NCBI GenBank assembly: GCA_040877875.1
Contig: JBBDNC010000013.1
Span: forward strand, 1 to 41,242
Direction: 5' to 3'
Source of the DNA: JBBDNC01 sp040877875
Lineage (GTDB): Bacteria; Bacteroidota; Rhodothermia; Balneolales; Balneolaceae
DNA: 41,242 nucleotides
How positions within the stretch are numbered: position 1 is the first letter of the stretch; the number at the start of each line of letters is the position of its first letter. Both the position numbers and the translations under genes were made by a program. This document shows, one piece after another, positions 8,038 to 16,900 of the stretch. The notes beneath the pieces are model-generated. The model was not told where the DNA came from, did no database searches, and saw only the letters and a program-made list of their open reading frames with translations.

Positions 8038-9462
8038 ATGAGTTATAAAACACCAGGAGTATACGTAGAAGAAATCTCAACCCTCCCTGCCTCGATTGCC
8101 GGAGTGGACACGGCAATTCCGGCCTTTGTCGGGTATACCGAAAAGGCCGTGAAAGACGGAGAAGATGATGGCCTGCTCTATGAACCCACCAGGGTTACCT
8201 CCCTGCTCGAGTACAGAGAAAAGTTCGGAGGGCCGGATAAAGAAGTTTTTTCATTCACGATTACAGATGAGTTGGATGATGATTCTGAATTGGTGGAGAG
8301 GGAGTTTGGTGTGGACCTGGACAGCCATACTTTTTCAAAGTATAAACTGTACTACAGTCTTCAGCTCTACTTCGACAATGGCGGTGGCCCGTGTTATATC
8401 GTGTCGGTCGGAGATTATGACAGTACTATTGAAGATGAAAATACGGACGGCGATGAGGGGCTTAAAGTCGGTATCAAGGCACTTGAAAAAGTAGATGAAC
8501 CGACATTGATCCTTTTCCCGGATGCCGTGAGTCTGGGCACGAAGGAGGCTTATGGCGGTGTAGTCCAGGAAGCCCTGACCCAGTGTAACAAATTGAAGGA
8601 CCGGTTTACGGTGATCGACCGATATTACAAAGACGATGATTCGGTGTCGCTGTCTGATTTCAGGGAATCCCTGGGAATGTCCTATTTGAGTTACGGGGCT
8701 GTCTATCATCCGTTTTTAAAGACCATCCTGAACTACCAGGTGGATGAAGAAAATTCCACAATTTCACATGAAAGTACAGAAGGTGGCACGTTAAGCCTCG
8801 ACGGTGAAAAATTTTCGGACCTGGAAGACAATCATCCAAGCGTTTACCGGTCCCTGGAGGCCGAATTGAAGGATATCTATGTTGAGCTCCCGCCGTCCGG
8901 TGCGGTGGCCGGAGTTTATGCCCGTGTGGATCGCAACCGAGGGGTCTGGAAAGCACCTGCCAACGTAAGTCTTAATTCGGTCATTGCACCGACTGTCAAG
9001 ATTACAGATGATATACAGGCAAAACTGAATGTTGATTCAACTTCAGGGAAATCCATCAACGCGATCCGTTCTTTTACAGGGAAGGGAACTCTTGTTTGGG
9101 GGGCCCGGACTCTGGCCGGAAACGACAATGAATGGCGATACATTCCTGTCCGCCGTCTTTATATCTATGTCGAGGAGTCTGTTAAAAAAGCCACGGAATT
9201 TGTTGTTTTTGAACCCAATACGGCCAATACATGGGTTCGGGTTCGGGCGATGATTGAAAATTTTCTGACTGGCTTGTGGCGTAACGGTGCATTGGCCGGC
9301 GCTACCACGGAGGATGCTTTTTTTGTAAAAGTAGGCTTGGGAGAAACGATGACCTCCCAGGATATCCTGGAAGGAAGAATGATCGTAGAGATTGGATTGG
9401 CGGCAGTGCGGCCGGCTGAATTCATCATACTCAGGTTCATGCACAAACTTCAGGAATCTTAA
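8038..9462 (+). CDS. Contractile sheath protein 2 (Afp2/3/4-like)
   Basis: 474 residues and clearly a tandem paralogue of the preceding sheath: both share KTPGV, PAFVGYTEK, AGVYARVDR, RGVWKAPANVSLN, GARTLAGNDNEWRY and a C-terminus ending FMHKLQES. It lacks the roughly 135-residue insertion of sheath 1 and is near the usual size of Afp sheath proteins. Multiple sheath paralogues are normal in Afp/PVC-type particles, where one forms the bulk and others form the ends or baseplate-proximal ring. The gap to sheath 1 is 12 bases and contains a tiny overlapping ORF (ATG ACA TGA, 8033-8041) whose stop overlaps the sheath start, which might couple translation. Which paralogue is the major sheath cannot be told from sequence. 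Confidence 0.96.
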   Translation: MSYKTPGVYVEEISTLPASIAGVDTAIPAFVGYTEKAVKDGEDDGLLYEPTRVTSLLEYREKFGGPDKEVFSFTITDELDDDSELVEREFGVDLDSHTFSKYKLYYSLQLYFDNGGGPCYIVSVGDYDSTIEDENTDGDEGLKVGIKALEKVDEPTLILFPDAVSLGTKEAYGGVVQEALTQCNKLKDRFTVIDRYYKDDDSVSLSDFRESLGMSYLSYGAVYHPFLKTILNYQVDEENSTISHESTEGGTLSLDGEKFSDLEDNHPSVYRSLEAELKDIYVELPPSGAVAGVYARVDRNRGVWKAPANVSLNSVIAPTVKITDDIQAKLNVDSTSGKSINAIRSFTGKGTLVWGARTLAGNDNEWRYIPVRRLYIYVEESVKKATEFVVFEPNTANTWVRVRAMIENFLTGLWRNGALAGATTEDAFFVKVGLGETMTSQDILEGRMIVEIGLAAVRPAEFIILRFMHKLQES

Positions 9463-9503
9463 CGTAAATCAACATTACACTTTTCACCAAATCATAAAAT
9501 ATT

Positions 9504-9938
9504 ATGGCTGAACAATACCCAGTATCCGCATTTCATTTTCAGGTAGAATGGGGCGGTGAACGAATCGGTTTTACAGAAGTTTCAGGACTCACCGTGGAAC
9601 TTCAGAATATTGAATATCGTGAAGGTAACGCCAAAGATTACCAGGTCACCAAAATGCCGGGGATCCCGCAATACAGTAACATTACCCTGAAGCGGGGGAT
9701 CTACCGGGATGACAACGAGTTCTTTGAGTGGCTGAATACGGTGAAGATGAACGAAATAGACAGAAGAGATCTGACGATCAGCCTTTTGAACGAGGAGCAT
9801 GATCCCGTTACAGTCTGGAAGGTGAAAGAGGCCTGGCCATGCAAGGTTGAAGGCCCTACACTGAATTCAACGGGTAACGAGGTGGCAGTAGAATCGATTG
9901 AACTCTGCCATGAAGGTCTAACGATTGAATTTGCCTGA
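9504..9938 (+). CDS. Inner tube protein 1 (gp19/Afp1-like)
   Basis: A 144-residue tail-tube protein of the T4 gp19 superfamily, forming the hexameric rings of the inner tube. Typical family features are the opening FHFQVEWGGERIGFTEVSGL, the central NITLKRGIYRDDNEFFEW, and the end KVEGPTLNSTGNEVAVESIELCHEGL. It starts 41 bases after the sheath 2 stop with an A/T-rich leader (CATAAAATATT before ATG) and no Shine-Dalgarno. The next gene, a paralogue, starts 3 bases after its stop. By analogy with Afp1/Pvc1 this is probably the abundant tube subunit; the assignment of major versus minor is inference. Confidence 0.96.
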   Translation: MAEQYPVSAFHFQVEWGGERIGFTEVSGLTVELQNIEYREGNAKDYQVTKMPGIPQYSNITLKRGIYRDDNEFFEWLNTVKMNEIDRRDLTISLLNEEHDPVTVWKVKEAWPCKVEGPTLNSTGNEVAVESIELCHEGLTIEFA

Positions 9939-9941
9939 TTT

Positions 9942-10403
9942 ATGGCTGAATACTATCCACCTGCCGGTTTTCATTTCAGGGTTAATGTTGAAGGCCTGGA
10001 CTCCGACAGCAAAGACATCGGTTTTCAGGAAGTGTCCGGTATCGACGCTACAGTAGGTGAAACAACCTATGAGGAAGGAGGTGAAAACAGGTTTGTTCAC
10101 CGCCTTCCCGAGCGTGTTACCTACGAAAAACTTGTACTCAAACGGGGAGTGTTACAAGGTTCGGAACTGATCGGCTGGTTCAAAAAAGCAGTCGAGTCAT
10201 TTCAGTTTGAACCGAAAGGCGTTCTGGTAACTCTGTTGAATGAAGAACACGAACCTCTGGAGTCCTGGAGCTTTATCAATGCCTATCCGGTCAAATGGTC
10301 GGTCGACAGTTTTAACTCGACCAAAAATGAAGTGGCGGTAGAGACCATCGAGCTGGCATTTCAGTATTTCCGGCGGATGGAAGTCGATCAGAAAAAAAAA
10401 TAA
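9942..10403 (+). CDS. Inner tube protein 2 (Afp5/Pvc5-like)
   Basis: A 153-residue paralogue of tube protein 1. It shares AGFHFRVNVEG, IGFQEVSGI, VLKRGVLQGSELIGWF and the final VDSFNSTKNEVAVETIELAFQYF, which is the usual end of gp19-like subunits. In Afp/PVC clusters a second, divergent tube protein (Afp5) forms the first ring on the baseplate hub and differs from the major subunit, and the position here fits that role. Translation probably couples to tube 1, three bases upstream. A hairpin-forming stretch follows the stop (10415-10436). Confidence 0.93.
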   Translation: MAEYYPPAGFHFRVNVEGLDSDSKDIGFQEVSGIDATVGETTYEEGGENRFVHRLPERVTYEKLVLKRGVLQGSELIGWFKKAVESFQFEPKGVLVTLLNEEHEPLESWSFINAYPVKWSVDSFNSTKNEVAVETIELAFQYFRRMEVDQKKK

Positions 10404-10414
10404 ATCGTAAACCC

Positions 10415-10436
10415 CCCGTATTTTTCATAAAACGGG
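10415..10436 (+). other. Short intercistronic hairpin after the tube genes
   Basis: CCCGT (10415-10419) pairs with ACGGG (10432-10436), with further T/A pairs inside. No U-tract follows, so it is not a standard intrinsic terminator. It may stabilise the upstream sheath/tube message or mark an RNA processing site between abundant tube subunits and scarce baseplate subunits; this is inference. Confidence 0.35.
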
Positions 10437-10481
10437 CCCCAATAAAGGGTTGAACGGTATAAATAGAAAGGATGGAGAATC

Positions 10482-10661
10482 ATGCCGATTGAAATTCGTG
10501 AATTAGTCATCAAGGCAGTCATAAACGATACGAGTCAGCAGAATCGCAGAGAAGAATCAACCGGCGGTCCGGAGACGGATACCCCTCAACAATTCGACAA
10601 ACTTGAAGAAACTGTACAGCAGGTTCTCGAAGTAATACGTGAAAACAAAAACGAAAGATAA
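10482..10661 (+). CDS. DUF5908-like mini-protein of eCIS clusters
   Basis: A 59-residue frame begins at the ATG at 10482, preceded by AAAGGA at 10468-10473. The protein starts MPIEIRELVIKAVIND, continues with a polar, probably disordered middle (residues 17-37) and ends in an amphipathic helix (FDKLEETVQQVLEVIREN). The start MP(I/V)EIRELVI and the size are those of DUF5908 family proteins encoded between tube and LysM genes in Bacteroidota contractile injection clusters. Its stop TAA overlaps the next ATG by one base (TAATG), which strongly supports that it is translated. Its role is unknown; size and position suggest a small assembly factor or a hub-bound peptide. Confidence 0.85.
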   Translation: MPIEIRELVIKAVINDTSQQNRREESTGGPETDTPQQFDKLEETVQQVLEVIRENKNER

Positions 10662-11407
10662 TGGCAGAATCAAACGAATTTCGTGAACTGGAAGGTCTTG
10701 CCAAAATGACCATTGCTGCTTATCCCGATGAGAAATACAAGGATGGGGATGAGATTACGGTATTAGATGGGGATACGTCATTTGAAATGATGTATAATCC
10801 CAATACCTACAGCCAGGAGTACAAGAACAATTATGTAAAGCGCAATACCCAGGGGAATACCGGGACTCTTGTATTCACCCATACCGAACCTGAAAACGTT
10901 TCGTTCGAATTCCTGTTTGATGCAACCGGGGCATCGGTTTCTGGAAATTCCAATATCACCGACCGGATCGTGAAGGACAAGCGAACGGATTCTGTCATTC
11001 AGCAATTTCTTGGAATTACCTATCAGCGGTCGGGGGATACACACCAGCCTAATTTCCTGAAACTTCGCTGGGGTGATTTTGAATTCAGGGGCCTGCTGGA
11101 AAGTGCTACGGTAACTCACAAGATGTTTAACCTTGACGGAAATCCGATCCGGTCAACGGTCGAGTGTAGTTTCAGGAAACACACCTCACTTGAGGAACAG
11201 GCAGCGGAAGAAAGGAGGAGTTCTCCGGATATGACCCACTACCGGCTGGTAAAGGAAGGAGATACCCTTCCGGGGATTGCACACAAAATCTACGGGGACG
11301 CTTCTTTATACTTGGAACTGGCCAGGGTAAATAATTTGATCGGTTTCAGGCAGCTTAAGGCCGGTCAGCGTTTAACGCTTCCCCCAATCAGGAAAACCGA
11401 GATATGA
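10661..11407 (+). CDS. LysM-containing baseplate hub protein (Afp7/Pvc7-like)
   Basis: 248 residues. The first about 180 residues are a beta-rich domain common to Afp7-type proteins (FEMMYNPNTYSQEY, FEFLFDATGA, LKLRWGDFEFRGLLESATVTHKMF, IRSTVECSFRKH). Residues 192-245 are a LysM domain (YRLVKEGDTLPGIAHKIYGD, LYLELARVNNL, LKAGQRLTLPPI). In contractile systems LysM-bearing gp53-like or hub proteins link the inner tube to the baseplate; the LysM here is a protein-protein adaptor rather than necessarily a peptidoglycan binder. The start overlaps the previous stop by one base and its own stop overlaps the next gene start by four bases (ATGA), indicating translational coupling with the spike gene. 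Confidence 0.93.
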   Translation: MAESNEFRELEGLAKMTIAAYPDEKYKDGDEITVLDGDTSFEMMYNPNTYSQEYKNNYVKRNTQGNTGTLVFTHTEPENVSFEFLFDATGASVSGNSNITDRIVKDKRTDSVIQQFLGITYQRSGDTHQPNFLKLRWGDFEFRGLLESATVTHKMFNLDGNPIRSTVECSFRKHTSLEEQAAEERRSSPDMTHYRLVKEGDTLPGIAHKIYGDASLYLELARVNNLIGFRQLKAGQRLTLPPIRKTEI

Positions 11408-13158
11408 GTCCGAGCAGAGTCATACCGACCCAGGCAGAAACGGATCTTCCTACGTTCACGGTATTGGTGGAGGGGGAGGATATCGGCGGCAATTTTGGAA
11501 TCATGGGTATCATGGTATCCAAATCGGTAAACAGAATTCCGAAAGCACGGATTGTACTTGGAGACGGGGATGTTGCCGGCGGGGATTTTAAAATCAGCAG
11601 CAGCGATGTTTTTCTGCCCGGCAAGGAAGTGGAAATCAAAGGCGGCTACCATAATATCGAAGATACCGTTTTCAAGGGGATCATCATTGGACACAGTATC
11701 AAAGCCCGGGAAAACAAGAATTCAATTCTTCAAATTGATTTGAGAGATCCGTCTGTGAAAATGACTGTCGGGCGGCAAAACAGGTACTTCGAAGAAGTGA
11801 ATGACAGTGAGGTGATTGAGGAGCTGATCAATGAGTACGGACTTGATAACGAGGTGGAAGAGACGACCGTACAACACCGGGAAATGGTGCAGTATTATAC
11901 GACGGACTGGGATTTTATGATTGCCCGTGCAGACGTGAACGGGAAATTGGTTTTTGTGGACGATGGAAAAATTGAAGTCAAGAAACCCGACCTGGGCCAG
12001 GAACCGATTCTGAACCTGGCTTATGGCGATAATGTAATTTCATTTGAAGCCGGAATGGATGCACGGGATCAATATTCAGCCTCCAACAGCCACTCATGGA
12101 ATTACACCCGGCAGGAGATGATTGAGGAAGAAGGTGAAGACCCGGGGTTAAACGAGCAGGGTAACGTACCGGCTGGTGACCTGGCGGAGGTCATAGGACT
12201 GGAGTCCTGGAGGCAGCAGCACAGCGGGAAGGTAGAAGATACCGAATTAAAAGCCTGGTCAGACTCTAAAATGCTGAAAAGCCGCTTGGCAAAAGTAAAG
12301 GGAAGAGTCAGAATTACCGGCTTCAGCGATATTAAACCCGGACACGTCATTCAGCTCGAGGGATTCGGTGACCGTTTTGACGGCCCCGCTTTTGTTTCGT
12401 CGATCCATCACCATAAATCAGCCGATGAAGCCTGGCATACCGATATTGAATTTGGCCTCGAACAGGAGTGGTTTATTAATAAGTATGATGACATCGTAGC
12501 CCGACAGGCTTCCGGCCTTGTCCCCCCGATTCATGGTTTACAGATCGGTGTTGTCACAAACCTTCATGAGGACCCGGACGGGGAAGACCGTATAAAAGTC
12601 CGGATGCCTGTAATCGATCCGCAGAACGAAGGAGTGTGGGCCAGAATGATCTCACTGGATGCGGGAGACGGAAGGGGGATCGTTTTTCGGCCGGAGGTAG
12701 GTGATGAAGTAATTGTCGGGTGTGTGAATGATGATCCCAGGGATCCCGTAATACTGGGAATGGTGCATAGCAGTGAATATCCGTCGCCCCTCCCCGCCGA
12801 AGAAGAGAACAACGAAAAGGGGATCGTCACAAGGAGCGAGCTGAAACTGATGTTTGATGATGATAAAAAAAGCATCACGGTAGAGACACCGGATGGAAAT
12901 AAATGGGTACTGAGTGATGATGAAAGCGTCATCCGGATCGAGGATTCAAATGGAAATAAAATCAGTCTTACTGAAGACGGAATTTCAATTGAAAGTGCAG
13001 GAGACCTGAGCCTGAAAGCATCCGGTGACGTCACCATAGAAGGTACGAATATCAGCGGGTCAGCTACTGCAAGTTTTAAAGCGGACGGTGGCTCCGGCGC
13101 CGAACTTACATCGAATGGCCAGACCGTCGTGAAAGGTTCGCTGGTCTCGATTAATTAA
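11404..13158 (+). CDS. VgrG-like central spike protein (Afp8/Pvc8; gp27-gp5 fusion)
   Basis: 584 residues. The N-terminal part (about 10-375) is gp27-like (FTVLVEGEDIGG, VFKGIIIGHSIKAREN, REMVQYYTTDWDFMIARAD, DIKPGHVIQLEGFGDRFDG). Residues about 378-460 form the gp5 OB-fold (QIGVVTNLHEDPDGEDRIKVRMP, WARMISLDAGDGRGI, FRPEVGDEVIVGC, PVILGMVH). The last about 90 residues are regular short beta strands (ITVETPDGNKWVLSD, IRIEDSNGNKISL, ISIESAGDLSLKASG) expected to form the trimeric beta-helix. It is the needle that carries the PAAR tip, encoded next. There is no C-terminal toxin extension. An ATGA overlap links it to the LysM gene. Confidence 0.96.
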   Translation: MSPSRVIPTQAETDLPTFTVLVEGEDIGGNFGIMGIMVSKSVNRIPKARIVLGDGDVAGGDFKISSSDVFLPGKEVEIKGGYHNIEDTVFKGIIIGHSIKARENKNSILQIDLRDPSVKMTVGRQNRYFEEVNDSEVIEELINEYGLDNEVEETTVQHREMVQYYTTDWDFMIARADVNGKLVFVDDGKIEVKKPDLGQEPILNLAYGDNVISFEAGMDARDQYSASNSHSWNYTRQEMIEEEGEDPGLNEQGNVPAGDLAEVIGLESWRQQHSGKVEDTELKAWSDSKMLKSRLAKVKGRVRITGFSDIKPGHVIQLEGFGDRFDGPAFVSSIHHHKSADEAWHTDIEFGLEQEWFINKYDDIVARQASGLVPPIHGLQIGVVTNLHEDPDGEDRIKVRMPVIDPQNEGVWARMISLDAGDGRGIVFRPEVGDEVIVGCVNDDPRDPVILGMVHSSEYPSPLPAEEENNEKGIVTRSELKLMFDDDKKSITVETPDGNKWVLSDDESVIRIEDSNGNKISLTEDGISIESAGDLSLKASGDVTIEGTNISGSATASFKADGGSGAELTSNGQTVVKGSLVSIN

Positions 13159-13234
13159 TGGACTGGATTTTTTCAAAGATGAGTGACAGTCATCCTGTAA
13201 ACGGCTTAACTCTTACAAATAACAGATAATAATT

Positions 13235-13513
13235 ATGCCAGCAGCAGCACGGGTTACAGATACAACGAATCACGGAGGAACCATTGTCGGGCCGGGAGAG
13301 CCTACGGTTCTGATAGGAGGAATGCCGGCTTGTGTGGCGGGTGACAATCACGTTTGCTCATTGCCTCCAAATACCCATCAACCCACATCGAGTCCCTTTC
13401 CGGTTGGAAGCACAACGGTATTAGTCGGCGGGAAACCTGCCATCCGGGTGGGAGATGTCTGCATTTGCGGTGCGTCGGCTGTTGTTGGTGAACCCACCGT
13501 CATGATAGGATAA
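13235..13513 (+). CDS. PAAR-domain spike tip protein (Afp10-like)
   Basis: A 92-residue PAAR protein: two repeats of the characteristic Gly/Pro-rich turns (GPGEPTVLIGGMPACVAGD and GSTTVLVGGKPAIRVGD) with His and Cys residues (TNHGG, DNHVCS, NTHQ, CICGA) placed for zinc binding at the cone apex. It sharpens the spike and helps pierce the target membrane. It has no effector extension, so it is a structural tip. The 76-base gap after the spike gene is longer than most in the operon but shows no terminator. Confidence 0.96.
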   Translation: MPAAARVTDTTNHGGTIVGPGEPTVLIGGMPACVAGDNHVCSLPPNTHQPTSSPFPVGSTTVLVGGKPAIRVGDVCICGASAVVGEPTVMIG

Positions 13514-13524
13514 TTAAATCAGCT

Positions 13525-13953
13525 ATGGCCTCAACTAAAGATCCATTTAATGAAGAAAACAACTTCCTGGGACGTGGATGGTCGTTCCCCGTTCATTTCA
13601 ATAGAAAAAGCAGCAGTGTTGAAATGTCGGAAGAGGAAAAAGATATCCGGGAAAGCCTGGAGATTTTATTAAGTACTATCCGCGGGGAACGGGTCATGCG
13701 GCCGGACTTTGGTACGAATTTGCATGGGAGCCTGTTTGAGTCAATGCGGACTTCAACAGCCGCCAGGATATCTGAAGATATTCGGCGTGCTATCCTGTTC
13801 CATGAACCCCGGATCAACCTGGAGGACATCTCATTTCGGAGAGGGACATCCCAGGGATTTATACAAATCATCCTTGAATATACGATTATCGCCACGAACA
13901 CCCGGACCAACCTGGTTTATCCATTTTACCTTAGTGAAGCCACAGATATTTAA
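13525..13953 (+). CDS. gp25-like baseplate wedge protein (GPW/gp25 family, Afp9/Pvc9)
   Basis: A 142-residue GPW/gp25 protein. Key family segments are the LGRGWSFPVHF start, the helix with EEEKDIRESLEILLSTIRGERVMRPDFG, LHGSLFESM, and a final strand YTIIATNTRTNLVYPFYL. In T4, Afp and T6SS the gp25 homologue starts sheath assembly at the baseplate by offering a sheath-like handshake fold. It sits 11 bases after the PAAR gene and 2 bases before the large wedge gene, so all three are likely co-translated. Confidence 0.96.
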   Translation: MASTKDPFNEENNFLGRGWSFPVHFNRKSSSVEMSEEEKDIRESLEILLSTIRGERVMRPDFGTNLHGSLFESMRTSTAARISEDIRRAILFHEPRINLEDISFRRGTSQGFIQIILEYTIIATNTRTNLVYPFYLSEATDI

Positions 13954-13955
13954 AG

Positions 13956-16900
13956 ATGAGTGATCATTGCGAAAATAATACAAAGTTGCAGCGAGACGGA
14001 ACCAGCAGACAGCAACGGTTGCCGGATGCCCTTCTTCCGAACTATGTGGATATCGACGGACGTGGACTGAAGGAACTGATTGGCTTTGTGCAAGAATTTT
14101 CCGAAGAAATCAACTATTACGATTCGGAAAACAAGACTGAGGAGGATTGGAACTGGAAAGGTTTTTTTGAATCGGACCCGGCTATTGAAGAGATACTTTT
14201 AAATGACGAACAGGACGAGATAACCAATTTCAAGGAATATGTGAAGGAAAAAGGCGGGTATACCGAGCCTCACATGGCATTGTTTTTAGCCTTTCTGAAG
14301 CTTTTTGAAATTGCCCAGGGAGATCTGAACAAGATCACAAAAAAGCATCTGGACCATTACTATAAGAAAATTCTTCAGATTGGAAAGCAACCGGCCGTGG
14401 CCGACCAGGTTTTTCTCATCTTTTCGCTTGCCCGGCACGTGGAGGGATCCCATCTCGTCGAGGAAGGGACGGCACTTAAAGCCGGAAAAGATGCCACAGG
14501 CCGCCCTCTTGCTTATGAGACAAATCGGGATCTTATTGTGAACCATGGGCAGGTGGATCAGGTCAAAGCCCTGTTTATGGATACCGGCAGGGACCACAGG
14601 CTTTATGAATCCCCGATTGCAAACTCAGCGGATGGCAGAGGAGCGGAGATTGAAACGGATGATATGAGCTGGAAAACCTTCGGGGGGGATGATCGGCAAC
14701 AGGCGGATATCGGTTTTTCAATTGCTTCTCCCCTCCTGCACCTGGCCGAAGGGAATCGTACCGTCAGTGTGACGCTTCAATTTGAAAAATCCGCGCAGAC
14801 CCGGTCCATTTTAGAACGGATGTCGCCCGATAAAATACCGGCTGCCAGGTATGCATTCAAGGTCCTGTTCAGCGGAGAGGAAGAGTGGATTTCTCCTCTC
14901 GATGAAGAGTTTGTAATGGAAGAGGATTCGATACATCCCGATGTGGCAAGAGCTCTCTTGAACTTTGTAAATACGGCCACAGCCGATGCGATCGCTTCGC
15001 AGGTAAAGGATGATCCTAACAGGGGATATTCGTCCGTGAGGAGTGGATATACCGTTGGGATAACCGTAGCGAAGAGAATTGTGGAGAAGCGTGAAGAGAA
15101 GGGGAATTTTGTAGAAATCAAAGAGCTGAAAGAGGTTTCTGGACTCGGAAAGGATAAAATCCACGATCTGATCTACACTTTCAGTAAACAGATTCATGCC
15201 ACCCATTTCAATCCGGAGGAAGGAACCCTGACAATTGTCCGCACTTTGGATGAAAGTCAGCCGCCGGTAACCGGCTATAACCGGAAGAATCTCGAAGACC
15301 CGATTGAGACAGAATGGCCGGTTATGAAAGTGGTGTTGAATAAAAATGTTCCGCCGAGACAAGATAACGGACACCCGTTTACCTACAAACACTTAAGGGA
15401 CCTGACAGTTGAAGAGGCAGAACTCAATGTAGATGTAGAGGGTGTAAAAACCAACGTTATACAAAACGACAGCGGTTCGCTGGATCCGGGAAAACCCTTT
15501 CAGCCTTTTGGGAATCACCCGGTCATCGGATCTTCCTTCTATATCGGCAATTGGGAAATTTTTCAAAAAAACCTGGACAAACTCTGGATTAACATTAACT
15601 GGCATGACTTGCCGGATGAAAGTTTCAAGGCCCATTACGACTTCTATACGGCGTCTGCAGAATCCCGTAAAAATTCATCTTTTGAAACAGATATTGCCAT
15701 TCTCAATGACCGGAAATGGCAAACGCTGAAATCCGGGGCGAAGCTGTTTGATTTTGAAACGGATGGTGACGAAGAGGGGGATCCTGTAAATCCTGAAAAT
15801 ACGATCTGTCTGGTTGAAGATTCGTTAGGTGAGATTCAGCGGAACCCGGCAATGAGCGGTGTGGATCTTTATGGAACCGATACTCAGAAAGGATTTATCC
15901 GGTTGAGGCTTCAGGGGGCGGATTTCGGACACAAAGATTATGCTCCTTCCTATTCCAGTCAGATCGTAGTGGCTGTTACGGCTGATAATGGAGGAAATAA
16001 TGGGGGGAATGGAAATGGTAATGATCCGAATCTTCCCAAGGAGCCCTATACCCCCACAATAAGCGAATTATCCCTGGATTACAGGTCGACAGCCAATCTT
16101 CGGCTGACAGATCAGCAACAGGATGAATTTGAGAAGAGAATCGAACAGTACTTTTATGTTCATCCATTCGGAAGCAGTGAAGTCGATGCGACCCGGCAAC
16201 AGAACAGCTTTCTCCCGCTTATTGAGTCGGAAGGAAACTTGTATATCGGTTTAGAGAACTTTTCAGGAGGGAACAACATCTCGATTCTGTTTCAGGTAGC
16301 GGAAGGAAGTGCAGATCCTGATTTCTTGCAGCAACCCGTAACCTGGAGTTATCTGTCGGGAGATCAATGGGTGGAATTTAATGAACGGGAAATCCTGTCG
16401 GACACTACGAATCAGCTTCTTACTTCCGGTATTATTACATTCAGCGTCTCTAAGAATGCCACAACAGATCATACGCTGCTGCCTGAAGGGCAGGTATGGT
16501 TGAGAGCGTCTGTTGACGAGAAAACCCCCGCTGTTTCCGACCTGGTGGATATCCGTGCACAGGCCGTGGCGGCTACTTTTAAAAATCGTCAAAACGATCC
16601 GGAGCATTTGGCTGAGCCTCTTCCGGCCGGCACAATCAGCAAGTTACAGAACAGCGATTCGGCTATTCAGGAAGTGCTTCAACCTTTTTCTTCGTTCGGG
16701 GGAGCAGTTCAGGAAAAAAGCCATACCTATTATACCCGTGTCAGTGAGCGTCTTCGACATAAAAACCGGTCTATTACCATCTGGGATTATGAACGCCTTG
16801 TTCTGCAGAAGTTCCCCTCCGTTTACAAGGTGAAATGCCTGAATCATACCCTGTTCAAAGGTTCGCTGAATGAGTACTCGGAAATCGCGCCGGGACATGT

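Noticed and set aside
14811..15392. A 193-codon minus-strand frame within wedge protein 1
   Set aside because: It lies wholly inside a well-supported long coding gene and has no recognisable protein features.
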